NCBI GenBank assembly: GCA_934339005.1
Contig: CAKRHR010000064.1
Coordinates: forward strand, 1 to 14,748
DNA: 14,748 nucleotides
Direction of reading: 5' to 3'
Source: an uncultured Catenibacillus sp.
GTDB taxonomy: Bacteria > Bacillota > Clostridia > Lachnospirales > Lachnospiraceae
Under the pieces are notes generated by a model, which made no database searches, was not told the origin of the DNA, and worked only from the letters and a program-made list of their open reading frames with translations. Of the stretch, positions 1 to 8,471 are shown in pieces. Made by a program: the position numbers and the translations under genes. Every line of letters begins with the position of its first letter. The stretch's first letter is position 1.

Positions 1-2669
1 GCCTTTCTCTGCTGTTTAACACCAAGATACATACCATAACCAAATTCAGCATTGTCTTCGAACAGTGAGTTAGCCCAAGCTGGACCTTTGCCTTCTTTGT
101 TTGTTGTATATGGCATAGATGGTGCAGAACCGCCCCAGATTGAAGAACAACCTGTAGCATTTGCAATGTACATTCTGTCACCGAATAACTGTGTGATTAA
201 TTTAGCGTAAGGTGTTTCACCACAACCAGCACATGCGCCTGAGAACTCAAGTAATGGCTGTTCGAACTGGCTACCTTTAACTGTTTCTTTATTTACTGGG
301 TTTGGTTTAGCAGACAATGTCATTGAGTAATCCCAATTAGCTGCTTCATCATACTGTGTATGAAGTGGAACCATAGTGATTGCTTTTTCTTTAGCAGGGC
401 AAACGTTTACACAGCTACCGCAGCCAAGACAGTCCATAACAGAAACCTGCATCTTGAAGTAGTACTGATCTACGCCTTTACCTTTACCCTTAACTGCACC
501 GTAGTTAGCAGGAGCTGCTGCATTTTCTTCTTCTGTCAGAAGGAATGGACGGATTGTTGCATGAGGGCAAACATATGAACACTGGTTACACTGGATACAT
601 TTGCTTGAATCCCAAGCTGGAACCATAGTTGCAACACCACGTTTTTCGTATGCTGCTGTACCAAGAGGGAATTCACCATTTTCCATACCAACAAATGCAC
701 TAACTGGAAGGTCATCACCTTTCTGTGCGTTGATTGGCTGAACAATCTTCTTAACAAATTCAGGAACTTCTTTTTCTGCCTTTGGATGTGCATCTACTGC
801 ATTAGCCCATTCAGCAGGAACGTCGATAGCTACAGCACCATCAACACCAGCATCAACTGCTGCGTAGTTCATGTTGACAATAGCTTCACCCTTCTTGCCG
901 TATGTCTTCTTGATGGCTTCTTTCATGAATTTAACAGCATCTTCGATTGGGATGATGTTAGCCAGTTTGAAGAATGCAGACTGAAGAACTGTATTTGTTC
1001 TGTTGCCAAGACCGATTTCTTTAGCAATATCTGTTGCATCGATTGTGTAGAATTTGATGTGTTTCTGAGCGATAACACGTTTCATTTCTGCTGGAAGGTT
1101 TTCTTCAAGTTCAGCGCCTTTCCATTCTGTGTTCAGAAGGAATGTACCGTTTTCTTTGATTTCTGAAAGCATATCATAAAGATATACATAAGCCTGATTA
1201 TGACAAGCTACGAAATCTGCTGTCTTAACATAATATGTTGAACGGATTGGTTTTTTACCAAAACGTAAATGTGACTGAGTAATACCACCAGATTTTTTGG
1301 AGTCATATGAGAAATATGCCTGTGCATACATATCTGTATGGTCACCGATAATCTTGATAGAGTTCTTATTAGCACCAACTGTACCATCAGCACCAAGACC
1401 CCAGAATTTACAGCTTGTTGTACCTTCGCCAGCAACATCGATTTCAGGAAGTACTGGAAGTGAAAGATGTGTCACATCATCAACGATACCAATTGTAAAG
1501 TTGTTCTTAGGATCATCAGCATTAAGGTTTTCATATACAGAAATAATCTGAGCTGGAGTAACGTCTTTAGAACCAAGACCATAACGTCCACCTACAACTG
1601 TGATATCAGATTTACCAGCTCTGAAAAGTGCTGTACAAACATCTTCATATAATGGTTCGCCAAGTGAACCAGGCTCTTTTGTACGTTCAAGAACAGCAAT
1701 CTTCTTAGCAGTTTCCGGAATAGCTTTAAGGAAATGATCTACTGCGAAAGGTCTGAACAGATGAACTTTAATAAGACCAACTTTTTCGCCCTTAGCTGTT
1801 AAGTAATCGATAACTTCTTCTGCAGCTTCACAAATAGAACCCATAGCAATGATCACACGGTCTGCATCTGGAGCACCATAATAGTTAAATAACTGGTAAT
1901 CACGACCTGTTAATTTGCTGATTTCGCCCATGTATTCTTCAACAACTGCAGGAAGTGCATCATAATATCTGTTTGCAGCTTCTTTACCCTGCATGAAGAT
2001 ATCTGGGTTTTCTGCAGTACCACGAACTACTGGATGTTCAGGATTAAGTGCATTTTTCTTGAACTCAGCAAGTGCATCATAATCAACAAGTTTTGCAAGA
2101 TCATCATAATCAAGACATTCAACTTTCTGAATTTCATGAGATGTTCTGAAGCCATCAAAGAAATGAAGGAATGGAACTCTGCCTTTGATTGTTGACAGGT
2201 GAGCTACAGCCGCAAGGTCCATAACTTCCTGTACTGAATTTGAACATAACATAGCAAAACCAGTCTGACGACAGGCCATAACGTCTGAATGCTCGCCAAA
2301 GATTGAAAGTGCATGTGTAGCAAGTGCTCTTGCACTTACATGAAATACGCAAGGAATCAATTCACCTGCAATTTTATACATATTTGGAATCATCAGGAGT
2401 AAGCCCTGAGATGCTGTATATGTAGTTGTCAGAGCACCTGTTGAAAGTGAACCATGAACAGCACCTGCTGCACCTGCCTCTGACTGCATCTCTGTAACCT
2501 GTACTGGCTGTCCAAAAATATTCTTTTTACCATTGGCTGCCCATTCATCTGTAACTTCTGCCATTGGTGATGATGGAGTAATTGGGAAAATACCAGCTAC
2601 TTCAGTAAACGCATATGAAGACCAAGCAGCGGCGGTATTACCATCCATCGTTTTCATAACTTTTGCCAT
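1..2669 (-). CDS. nifJ: Pyruvate:ferredoxin (flavodoxin) oxidoreductase, C-terminus cut by window edge
   Basis: Oxidises pyruvate and CoA to acetyl-CoA and CO2, passing electrons to ferredoxin or flavodoxin; a cytoplasmic homodimer central to anaerobic metabolism. 889 codons are visible. The family is usually about 1,170-1,180 residues, so roughly 290 are missing, including the C-terminal part of the thiamine diphosphate (TPP) domain. Seen: the N-terminal pyruvate-binding segment with Thr31 (FPITPSSPM), the TPP glutamate E64 (TEMQSEAGAAGA) and R114 (HVSARA), all at the positions known in the Desulfovibrio africanus enzyme. A two-cluster ferredoxin domain follows: C691/C694/C697/C701 and C747/C750/C753/C757. 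The proximal-cluster cysteines are C813, C816 and C841 (ATGCSS); the fourth lies outside. The start is the ATG at 2669, 11-12 bases after AAAGGGG. An in-frame ATG at 2690 overlaps that ribosome binding site and is rejected. It has its own promoter. Codon use is strongly biased, as in highly expressed genes. Confidence 0.97.
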   Translation of the reverse strand, partial: MAKVMKTMDGNTAAAWSSYAFTEVAGIFPITPSSPMAEVTDEWAANGKKNIFGQPVQVTEMQSEAGAAGAVHGSLSTGALTTTYTASQGLLLMIPNMYKIAGELIPCVFHVSARALATHALSIFGEHSDVMACRQTGFAMLCSNSVQEVMDLAAVAHLSTIKGRVPFLHFFDGFRTSHEIQKVECLDYDDLAKLVDYDALAEFKKNALNPEHPVVRGTAENPDIFMQGKEAANRYYDALPAVVEEYMGEISKLTGRDYQLFNYYGAPDADRVIIAMGSICEAAEEVIDYLTAKGEKVGLIKVHLFRPFAVDHFLKAIPETAKKIAVLERTKEPGSLGEPLYEDVCTALFRAGKSDITVVGGRYGLGSKDVTPAQIISVYENLNADDPKNNFTIGIVDDVTHLSLPVLPEIDVAGEGTTSCKFWGLGADGTVGANKNSIKIIGDHTDMYAQAYFSYDSKKSGGITQSHLRFGKKPIRSTYYVKTADFVACHNQAYVYLYDMLSEIKENGTFLLNTEWKGAELEENLPAEMKRVIAQKHIKFYTIDATDIAKEIGLGNRTNTVLQSAFFKLANIIPIEDAVKFMKEAIKKTYGKKGEAIVNMNYAAVDAGVDGAVAIDVPAEWANAVDAHPKAEKEVPEFVKKIVQPINAQKGDDLPVSAFVGMENGEFPLGTAAYEKRGVATMVPAWDSSKCIQCNQCSYVCPHATIRPFLLTEEENAAAPANYGAVKGKGKGVDQYYFKMQVSVMDCLGCGSCVNVCPAKEKAITMVPLHTQYDEAANWDYSMTLSAKPNPVNKETVKGSQFEQPLLEFSGACAGCGETPYAKLITQLFGDRMYIANATGCSSIWGGSAPSMPYTTNKEGKGPAWANSLFEDNAEFGYGMYLGVKQQRK

Positions 2670-2695
2670 TTTGAAACTATCCCCTTTCATTTGTT

Positions 2696-2716
2696 TAAAA
2701 AGTTATTAACTCTTTT
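2696..2716. promoter_or_regulatory. Imperfect dyad just downstream of the pyruvate oxidoreductase -10 box
   Basis: Ten-base arms around a single central base at 2706 match at 8 of 10 positions, with a perfect AGTTA/TAACT core. The dyad covers the predicted transcript start, a usual place for a repressor operator. The region is very AT-rich, so chance is a real possibility. It does not resemble a clear Rex site. Confidence 0.25.
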
Positions 2717-2748
2717 ATATTGTAATACACTTAACGTATATTCGTCAA
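2711..2748 (-). promoter_or_regulatory. Probable sigma-A promoter of the pyruvate oxidoreductase gene
   Basis: Minus-strand -35 TTGACG (2748-2743), an 18-base spacer and -10 TACAAT (2724-2719), each 5 of 6 to consensus. The predicted transcript start is near 2711, giving a leader of about 40 bases before the ATG at 2669. Assignment is by inspection only. Confidence 0.6.
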
Positions 2749-2815
2749 GAAAATATCAATCCGTATCTTGTTTATATTTCAATACAATTTATCAATTAAC
2801 TAAAGAATCTGACGT

Positions 2816-3853
2816 TTACTGACCTTTTCCGAAATGGCATTTAGGATATTCACATACTTCACACTGCATGCACAATCCACCGTGGCCAAAGGCCGCAATA
2901 TCCCTTAATGTCATATGCTCTCCTGCAAGAATCCGAGGAAGAATCAGGTCAAATACTGTCGTTTTGGCATGCATTACACAGCCCGGCAGTCCCATGATCG
3001 GAATCTCATGACCAGCTTCATCATAATAATAGGAAAGTAAAAACATTGCGCCAGGCAATACCGGTGTACCATAAGTCACGATTTCACCACCAATTTCTTT
3101 GATGGCAGAGGGTGTCAGGTCATCCGGATCCACAGACATACCACCAGTGCAAAAGACCATCTCTGCTCCTTTGTCAAGCCATTCACAAATTGCAGCTTTT
3201 ATCATCTTTTTATCATCAGGTACGAATGTCTGTCCCATTACATCGCAGTGATAATGCTTCATTTTTTCAATAATTACAGGTCCAAACTTATCTTCGATAC
3301 GTTTGTAATAAACTTCGCTGCCGGTCGTGACAACCGCCACACGCTTTGGCGTCATCGGTTTAACACTGATAATTTTTTCACCATGAAGCACTTCTTTTGC
3401 TTTATCTAATTTGTCCTGGTCAATCACAAGCGGAATGACACGGGTACCTGCAACATTCTGTCCCTTATATACCGGTGTATTATTCATCAGACATGCGAAG
3501 GATATCTCACCAAGCATGTTTAATTCCAGAAGTTTGTCTGCATCTACCTTCAGCACACCATCATAAAGTGCATTAAAACCAATTTTACCTTCTTTAATCT
3601 CTCCGAAATCCAGGCCTTCCCCCATCGTAATATCTTTTAAGAAAGTGGCTGCATCGTTTTCATGCACCATGCCCGGCTGATTTTCCCATACAAAAATATG
3701 CTCTTTGCCAAGTGATAAAAGCACAGGGATATCCTCTTCTTTGATAATATGCCCTTTCTTAAACTTTCTTCCTTTAAATTCGCCCGGGAGGATCTGTGTA
3801 ATATCATGGCATAAAATTGAACCGACTGCTTCTTCTACAGGAATTTGCTTCAT
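2816..3853 (-). CDS. MoeA/MogA-like molybdopterin-binding protein with a C-terminal four-cysteine tail
   Basis: Predicted molybdenum cofactor handling protein for the adjacent hydroxylase, 345 residues. The N-terminus (MKQIPVEEAVG) resembles the start of MoeA. Residues about 170-310 form a MoCF-biosynthesis (MogA-like) fold with TGSE (177-180), TGGMSVDPDDLTP (236-248), the loop TPVLPGAMF and GLPGC (288-292). The protein is shorter than classical MoeA (about 400) and lacks an obvious complete MoeA domain set. It ends in GLCMQCEVCEYPKCHFGKG, with C328, C331, C334 and C339 spaced like a metal or Fe-S site. An upstream in-frame ATG at 3868 is rejected because the ribosome binding site GGAGGG (3866-3861) overlaps it and sits 7 bases before the ATG at 3853. 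It follows yqeB after 112 bases, so it may be co-transcribed. MoeA-type molybdenum insertion is plausible but not shown. Proteins of this type commonly sit beside xanthine dehydrogenase genes in Clostridia. Confidence 0.85.
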   Translation of the reverse strand: MKQIPVEEAVGSILCHDITQILPGEFKGRKFKKGHIIKEEDIPVLLSLGKEHIFVWENQPGMVHENDAATFLKDITMGEGLDFGEIKEGKIGFNALYDGVLKVDADKLLELNMLGEISFACLMNNTPVYKGQNVAGTRVIPLVIDQDKLDKAKEVLHGEKIISVKPMTPKRVAVVTTGSEVYYKRIEDKFGPVIIEKMKHYHCDVMGQTFVPDDKKMIKAAICEWLDKGAEMVFCTGGMSVDPDDLTPSAIKEIGGEIVTYGTPVLPGAMFLLSYYYDEAGHEIPIMGLPGCVMHAKTTVFDLILPRILAGEHMTLRDIAAFGHGGLCMQCEVCEYPKCHFGKGQ

Positions 3854-3860
3854 CTGTATT

Positions 3861-3866
3861 CCCTCC
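3861..3866 (-). promoter_or_regulatory. Ribosome binding site that decides the start of the MoeA-like gene
   Basis: GGAGGG, 7 bases before the ATG at 3853. It overlaps the upstream in-frame ATG at 3868, which therefore cannot use it. The shorter 345-residue product is the better model. Confidence 0.8.
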
Positions 3867-3965
3867 ATATGTCTGTTATCATTTATATTTATGTTTTTCC
3901 CTATATTTGTTGCATATATCTAATTCCGACAGTTCTAGCATTCTGAAACGCATATAAAAACAAAT

Positions 3966-4772
3966 TCACGACTTATCTCCGTACATCAGTATTGCCTGCA
4001 GCACACCACCTGCAATCGTCCGTGCTTTATCGGAAATACTGAAGCAGTTTTGCTGTTCTGTGATTCTTGGATCAATATCTGCAATCTTCATACCCTTTGG
4101 CACATCAAAGCCATCTCTGATAAGACCTCGAAGCACACCATCCAATGTTGCTGCCACCTGCGTTTCACCAATATAAGCAATCGTCTGTCCTTTTGACACA
4201 ACATCTGATATTTTGGCAACAGATGTTAATATGCCTGCTGCCGGTGCGTGTATCACGCGCTCTTTACCAAAGCCGGCAATCACACCGGGTATACCTGTGT
4301 TTGGCTGCGCACTGCCTTCTGTAATAATCTTTCCAAGCCGGTGTCCACGCATTGTTTCAATCACAATATCCACATCTTTTTTTGCAGTAAAGCCCGGTCC
4401 AAGACCAATCACAAGTGGCGCCATATCTATCGTTGTTCCAAGATTTTTTTTAGCAAGAATCGCATCCACAACAACATGTGGTTTTAAAACCTTTATAAGT
4501 TCTGCCTTCTGGTCAACAACCACCGGCAGTTCATGCGCCTTGAAGCAGGTTTCTATCTCTTCTATAGAAGAAACACATCTTGCCATCATGTTGTCTATCG
4601 TCATCTGACCATCATAAACAGCCTCGCAAAAGGACACATATCGACGAATTGCGGTCGGTTTTGTCGTTTCAAGCGCAACCACTTTAAAACCGCAGGACTG
4701 CAGACAATGCAATGTTCCCGTAGCAATATCCCCGGCACCCCGGACAACGACTAATGTATCATTGATGTTCAT
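3966..4772 (-). CDS. yqeB: YqeB family (EF2563-type) selenium-dependent molybdenum hydroxylase system protein
   Basis: A 268-residue protein of the YqeB/EF2563 family. Comparative genomics places the family with selD and with molybdenum hydroxylases that carry a labile selenium cofactor, including in genomes without selenocysteine. The biochemical role is unproven. Seen: an N-terminal Rossmann-like nucleotide-binding stretch, VVVRGAGDIATG (8-19), and a segment rich in glycine and proline, VIGLGPGFTAKKD, then GSAQPNTGIPG and a biotinyl/lipoyl-like region (APAAGILTSVAKISDVVSKGQTI in two pieces), typical of the family. No signal peptide or membrane segment is visible. The start ATG lies 9 bases after GGAGG and 14 bases inside the end of the upstream cytidylyltransferase gene, so translation is probably coupled. 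Its pairing with yqeC here is the main reason to predict selenium dependence. Confidence 0.92.
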   Translation of the reverse strand: MNINDTLVVVRGAGDIATGTLHCLQSCGFKVVALETTKPTAIRRYVSFCEAVYDGQMTIDNMMARCVSSIEEIETCFKAHELPVVVDQKAELIKVLKPHVVVDAILAKKNLGTTIDMAPLVIGLGPGFTAKKDVDIVIETMRGHRLGKIITEGSAQPNTGIPGVIAGFGKERVIHAPAAGILTSVAKISDVVSKGQTIAYIGETQVAATLDGVLRGLIRDGFDVPKGMKIADIDPRITEQQNCFSISDKARTIAGGVLQAILMYGDKS

Positions 4773-5376
4773 TAAAGTATGCCTCCGCCTCTTTATATCT
4801 TATCTCATCATCCAAATCCATACCTTCGCGCACATCCTCAACCGGCACATAAACAACTGCCTCCGGATGTGCTCTCAAAACTTTGCGTCCACCAACATCC
4901 CCGGTTAATGTCATTAACTCCGGTATATAACAACTTGGGAAAAGAACCGGATTGCCCGGCCTTTTCCCATAAGTTGGTACAATAATTCTGCCTGTATCAT
5001 AAAATGCCCTTACCAGCTTAAGCACTGTATCCGGCTGAAGATATGGCATATCTCCGTTAAAAAACATTACCGCTGCACTCTCTGTATCACTGACAGCTTT
5101 TGCGCCCAAAACAACTGATGCTGACTGTCCGTCATTTGCATGCGTATTCCAGACAACGGACATGCCTCGCTGATTTGCAAGTGCCTCAATCTCCGGATAG
5201 CAGGTCACAACAAATGCCTTATGAAATACGGGAAGTGCAGCCATTTGTAATGCATAATCAACCATCACCCGCTGATTTAAAGGCAACAAAAGTTTATTCT
5301 TATGCATACGGCTGGCGTTTCCGGAAGCAAGTACAACTGCACAAATTAGATTATTTAAATCGTTCAATATGTCCAT
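4759..5376 (-). CDS. mocA: Molybdenum cofactor cytidylyltransferase-like nucleotidyltransferase (MocA/YgfJ family)
   Basis: 205 residues, the usual size. MocA transfers CMP from CTP to molybdopterin-Mo to make the cytosine dinucleotide cofactor used by bacterial xanthine-dehydrogenase-family enzymes. Seen: the NTP-transferase signature VVLASGNASRMHKNKLLLP (14-32), where a histidine replaces the usual glycine after RM; DGQSASV (81-87); the metal-binding GDMP (107-110; many homologues have GDQP); RPGNPVLF; and GDVGGRKVL. It overlaps yqeC by 26 bases and yqeB by 14, inside a tight accessory cluster. A weak GGAAG precedes the ATG by 8 bases, consistent with coupled translation. The YgfJ branch of this family is itself linked to selenium-type molybdenum hydroxylases, so the exact nucleotide or substrate is less certain than the fold. 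Confidence 0.9.
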   Translation of the reverse strand: MDILNDLNNLICAVVLASGNASRMHKNKLLLPLNQRVMVDYALQMAALPVFHKAFVVTCYPEIEALANQRGMSVVWNTHANDGQSASVVLGAKAVSDTESAAVMFFNGDMPYLQPDTVLKLVRAFYDTGRIIVPTYGKRPGNPVLFPSCYIPELMTLTGDVGGRKVLRAHPEAVVYVPVEDVREGMDLDDEIRYKEAEAYFNEHQ

Positions 5377-6079
5377 TTCTTAAACTTCCATAATAAATTT
5401 CATCAACTTCAAGATGATTTTGTGTCAGAAAATGCATCGCAGTCACTGCATCCGCATCTGTATCAATCTGGTTTATAAACAATACTTTTTTGTTTTTTGA
5501 GTATTTAAACATTGCAGACTTATCGTTGACCATCTGACTTAAATGTGCCTCTGTCACAATTTCGCCCTCTTTAGTGCCTGTCTGCTTTTCAAAGAAATTC
5601 ACGCGATGCACATTTCTTTTGGTTGCCGGCTTGCCAAGCTCTGTCAGCGTCAGGATACCAATAGTCACCGTCGTGTCCTCTAAAATCACCGGTTCTGTAT
5701 CTGACCAGCCTTTAAGAGGTTTTTCCTTTGAGCCATCAGCTTCTATTAGAAGAATATCTGTATAAGCCTTTGCCTGTGCTGCCATATAAGCACCCAAATC
5801 ATGCAGCTTATCTTCATACACAATCTCATCTGTAAAATAGTAAATTCCATTGTCTGTCAGTGGTGCCATACATTCATGTATGTGCCGCACAAACAGTTCA
5901 CGATACTGTCCGACCCTTGGCTGATGCATCTTTGTTGTCGTTGCAACACCGATCTTGTATCGTTCTGATAATTCTTTGGCAAAACTTTTGACAAGTGTTG
6001 TCTTCCCGCCGCAGCCAACAACAGATATGACACTGCCCGGATGGATATTCAGTACCTGAGTCCATTCTTTTATATTCAT
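5351..6079 (-). CDS. yqeC: Putative selenium cofactor biosynthesis/hydroxylase accessory protein YqeC
   Basis: A 242-residue cytoplasmic P-loop protein of the YqeC family, which co-occurs with selD, yqeB and molybdenum hydroxylases. It is predicted to act in making or inserting the labile selenium centre; the reaction is unknown. Seen: P-loop ISVVGCGGKTTLVK (18-31), ATTTKM (46-51), and the family motif IEADGSKEKPLKGW (112-125), then ELGKPAT. The start is the ATG at 6079, 10 bases after GAGG. A TTG at 6088 in the same frame would begin only one base after that GAGG and is rejected. It follows the molybdopterin subunit after 61 bases and overlaps the cytidylyltransferase gene by 26. Confidence 0.92.
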   Translation of the reverse strand: MNIKEWTQVLNIHPGSVISVVGCGGKTTLVKSFAKELSERYKIGVATTTKMHQPRVGQYRELFVRHIHECMAPLTDNGIYYFTDEIVYEDKLHDLGAYMAAQAKAYTDILLIEADGSKEKPLKGWSDTEPVILEDTTVTIGILTLTELGKPATKRNVHRVNFFEKQTGTKEGEIVTEAHLSQMVNDKSAMFKYSKNKKVLFINQIDTDADAVTAMHFLTQNHLEVDEIYYGSLRNGHIERFK

Positions 6080-6140
6080 TTCAGTCAATCCTCAATTGTC
6101 TGTATTAACGTCACCGTCTGATCTGTTTCCAGTTTCAGCT

Positions 6141-8471
6141 TTAATTCTCGTGATTTTCTTTCTTCTTTTCAATAATGGCCTTTAAGACTTTTTCCGGTGT
6201 CATCGGAAGTGTATGCATATTGATGCCTGCCGCATTACGAAGCGCATCTGCAATAGCCGGTGCAGGTGTATTGACAACAATCTCACCGATAGATTTTGCA
6301 CCGTAAGGTCCTGTTGGTTCATAGCTGGATTCAAAATCAACACGAATCTTTGCAAAATCCGTTCTTGATGGAATCTTGTACTGCATAAAGGAATTCGTCA
6401 TCATCTTTCCTTTTTTGCTATACTGAACGTCCTCATACATCGCAAGACCTATGCCCTGACAGATACCACCCTCAGTCTGGATTCTTGCAAGCTTTGGATT
6501 GACAACTGTACCACAGTCAACAACGGCTGCATAATCAATCAAATCATACTTGCCGGTTTCCAAATCAAGTTCAATCTCTGCAAAACCTGCCATCAGTGGT
6601 GGTGGTGATGTTTCACCTGAGAAAAAGCCTACGCCATTTAAGTAGTTACCTTCGATACCACCGGAGTTATGCTCTGTAATATCATCCAAAGATACACTGC
6701 GGCCTGTTGCTTTTTCAACAACACCCTGCCCTGTATACTCAAAATCTTCTGCTTTAAACGGTACACTGCGGTCACCGTATTTTTCCGGCTGAAGCATTCT
6801 GCCGCCTTCATATAAAATCTTTGCTTTAAGGTCATTTGCTGCTTTATAAACCGCCATACCTGTCACATAAGTTGTACTTGAGGCATATGAACCCGGATCA
6901 TATGGAGAAACGTCCGTATCTACCTGCGCAACAATAATCTTACCCATATCTGCCTGCAATGTTTCTGCGGCAATCTGTGCCAGAATCGTATCACAGCCGG
7001 TACCCATATCTGTCGCACCGATCTTTAATGTGAAAAAGCCAAAGTCATTCAACTTGATTTCAGAGGACGCAACATCAATCTTTGTGATACCTGAGCCCTG
7101 CATCGCCATAGCCATGCCGACAGCACGAACCTTTGTATCACTGATTTTGGTGCAAGGGAATTTTTCATCCCAGCCAATCATCTCTTTACCTCTGGCAATG
7201 CATCTGTCTAATGCACAGCTTGCCATCGGCTCGTTATAGTACGCCGGCATAATCTCGCCTTCATGTACCATATTCATCTCACGAAGCTTTGAACTGTCCA
7301 TATGTAGCTTCTTTGCAAGCTCATTGACTGCAGATTCCACAGCAAATAAACCCTGAGTTGCACCGTAGCCTCTGAAAGCACCACCCGGCATCATGTTTGT
7401 ATACACAGTTGTCCATTTAAAACGGAATGCATTTGCCTGATTGTACAGTGGAATCGTCTTATGACCTGACAGACCAATCGTTGTCGTACCATGTTCGCCA
7501 TAAGCACCCTGATTTGACAGTGTATCAACTTCAATCACACGGATATGTCCGTCATTTTGTGCACCGATACGCACATGTACAGACATCTGATGACGGCTGT
7601 TTGAGCTGGCAAAACATTCTTTTCTTGTATACAAAATCTTGGCAGGCTTACCTGTCTTTAATGTAACAATTGCCGGATAAAATTCACTGACAACTGTCTG
7701 CTTGGCACCAAAACCACCACCAATTCTTGGTTTGACAACACGGATTCTTGCCTGAGGGATTTGAAGTGCTCTTGCTAAAATTCGACGCACATGAAACGGC
7801 ACCTGTGTACTGGACACAATAACCAGTCGGTTATTCTGATCCATATATGTATATGTTCTGAAAGTTTCCATCATGGACTGTTCCTGAGCCTGCATCTCAT
7901 AAGTTTCGTCAATGATGATATCACTGGCTGCAAACTCACCATCAACATCACCATAGGATTCCACACCGTAGCCCTCAATATTTCGTTTGTGGTCTGTATC
8001 ACAATATCTGGCAGGAACATAATTATCTTCATCATGAATAATTATTGGATTGTCAATCGCCTTTTTGTAATCCAGTAATGGTTCGAGTACTTCGTATTCA
8101 ACTTTAATCATGCGCATGGCCTGTCTGGCCGTTTTTTCGTCTACCGCTGCAATAATTGCAACTTCATCACCAACATAACGCACATATTCATCCAGAATCA
8201 GGCGGTCATACGCTGAAGATTCAGGATAAGTCTGTCCTGCCTGAGTAAAACGCACCTGTGGCACATCTTTATATGTAAGAATACATTCAACACCCTTGAC
8301 AAGCATCGCCTTAGATGTATCAATGCTCTTAATACGTGCATATGCATGAGGACTTCTCAGACAAAGCACAACAAGACTGTTCTCATCAGCAAGGTCATTT
8401 GTATAAAGCGGTTTGCCTTTGACCAGTGACATACCGTCAATTTTATCTATCGGTTGATTGACATACTTCAT
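6141..8471 (-). CDS. xdhA: Xanthine dehydrogenase family, molybdopterin-binding catalytic subunit
   Basis: 776 residues, close to the separate-subunit E. coli XdhA (about 750). It hydroxylates a purine-type heterocycle with water at a molybdenum centre. Residues about 15-130 form the a/b hammerhead domain; two molybdopterin-binding domains follow. Seen: STQ (Q223), GGGFGAKQ (251-258), GGAFRGYG (363-370, R367), GATDMGTGCDT, and KSIGE with the expected catalytic glutamate E730. Glutamine (Q258) replaces the mammalian substrate-binding glutamate, as I recall for E. coli XdhA, so xanthine itself is not certain. The start is the ATG at 8471, sharing one base with the stop of the [2Fe-2S] gene (TGATG) and preceded by GGAGG 10 bases away. 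A longer frame reaching 8543 has no such signal. No in-frame TGA suggests selenocysteine; selenium, if used, would be a labile ligand. Confidence 0.94.
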   Translation of the reverse strand: MKYVNQPIDKIDGMSLVKGKPLYTNDLADENSLVVLCLRSPHAYARIKSIDTSKAMLVKGVECILTYKDVPQVRFTQAGQTYPESSAYDRLILDEYVRYVGDEVAIIAAVDEKTARQAMRMIKVEYEVLEPLLDYKKAIDNPIIIHDEDNYVPARYCDTDHKRNIEGYGVESYGDVDGEFAASDIIIDETYEMQAQEQSMMETFRTYTYMDQNNRLVIVSSTQVPFHVRRILARALQIPQARIRVVKPRIGGGFGAKQTVVSEFYPAIVTLKTGKPAKILYTRKECFASSNSRHQMSVHVRIGAQNDGHIRVIEVDTLSNQGAYGEHGTTTIGLSGHKTIPLYNQANAFRFKWTTVYTNMMPGGAFRGYGATQGLFAVESAVNELAKKLHMDSSKLREMNMVHEGEIMPAYYNEPMASCALDRCIARGKEMIGWDEKFPCTKISDTKVRAVGMAMAMQGSGITKIDVASSEIKLNDFGFFTLKIGATDMGTGCDTILAQIAAETLQADMGKIIVAQVDTDVSPYDPGSYASSTTYVTGMAVYKAANDLKAKILYEGGRMLQPEKYGDRSVPFKAEDFEYTGQGVVEKATGRSVSLDDITEHNSGGIEGNYLNGVGFFSGETSPPPLMAGFAEIELDLETGKYDLIDYAAVVDCGTVVNPKLARIQTEGGICQGIGLAMYEDVQYSKKGKMMTNSFMQYKIPSRTDFAKIRVDFESSYEPTGPYGAKSIGEIVVNTPAPAIADALRNAAGINMHTLPMTPEKVLKAIIEKKKENHEN

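Noticed and set aside
786..1166. Plus-strand 126-codon open frame
   Set aside because: It is antisense to the pyruvate oxidoreductase gene, whose family motifs are unambiguous. The other plus-strand frames in the window are likewise shadows of minus-strand genes.
3854..3965. Separate promoter for the MoeA-like gene in the 112-base gap after yqeB
   Set aside because: AT-rich with several TATA-like strings, but no -35/-10 pair with acceptable spacing could be defended.
6141..8471. Selenocysteine codon in the hydroxylase
   Set aside because: There is no in-frame TGA within the catalytic subunit. Selenium in this enzyme class is a labile cofactor, not selenocysteine.
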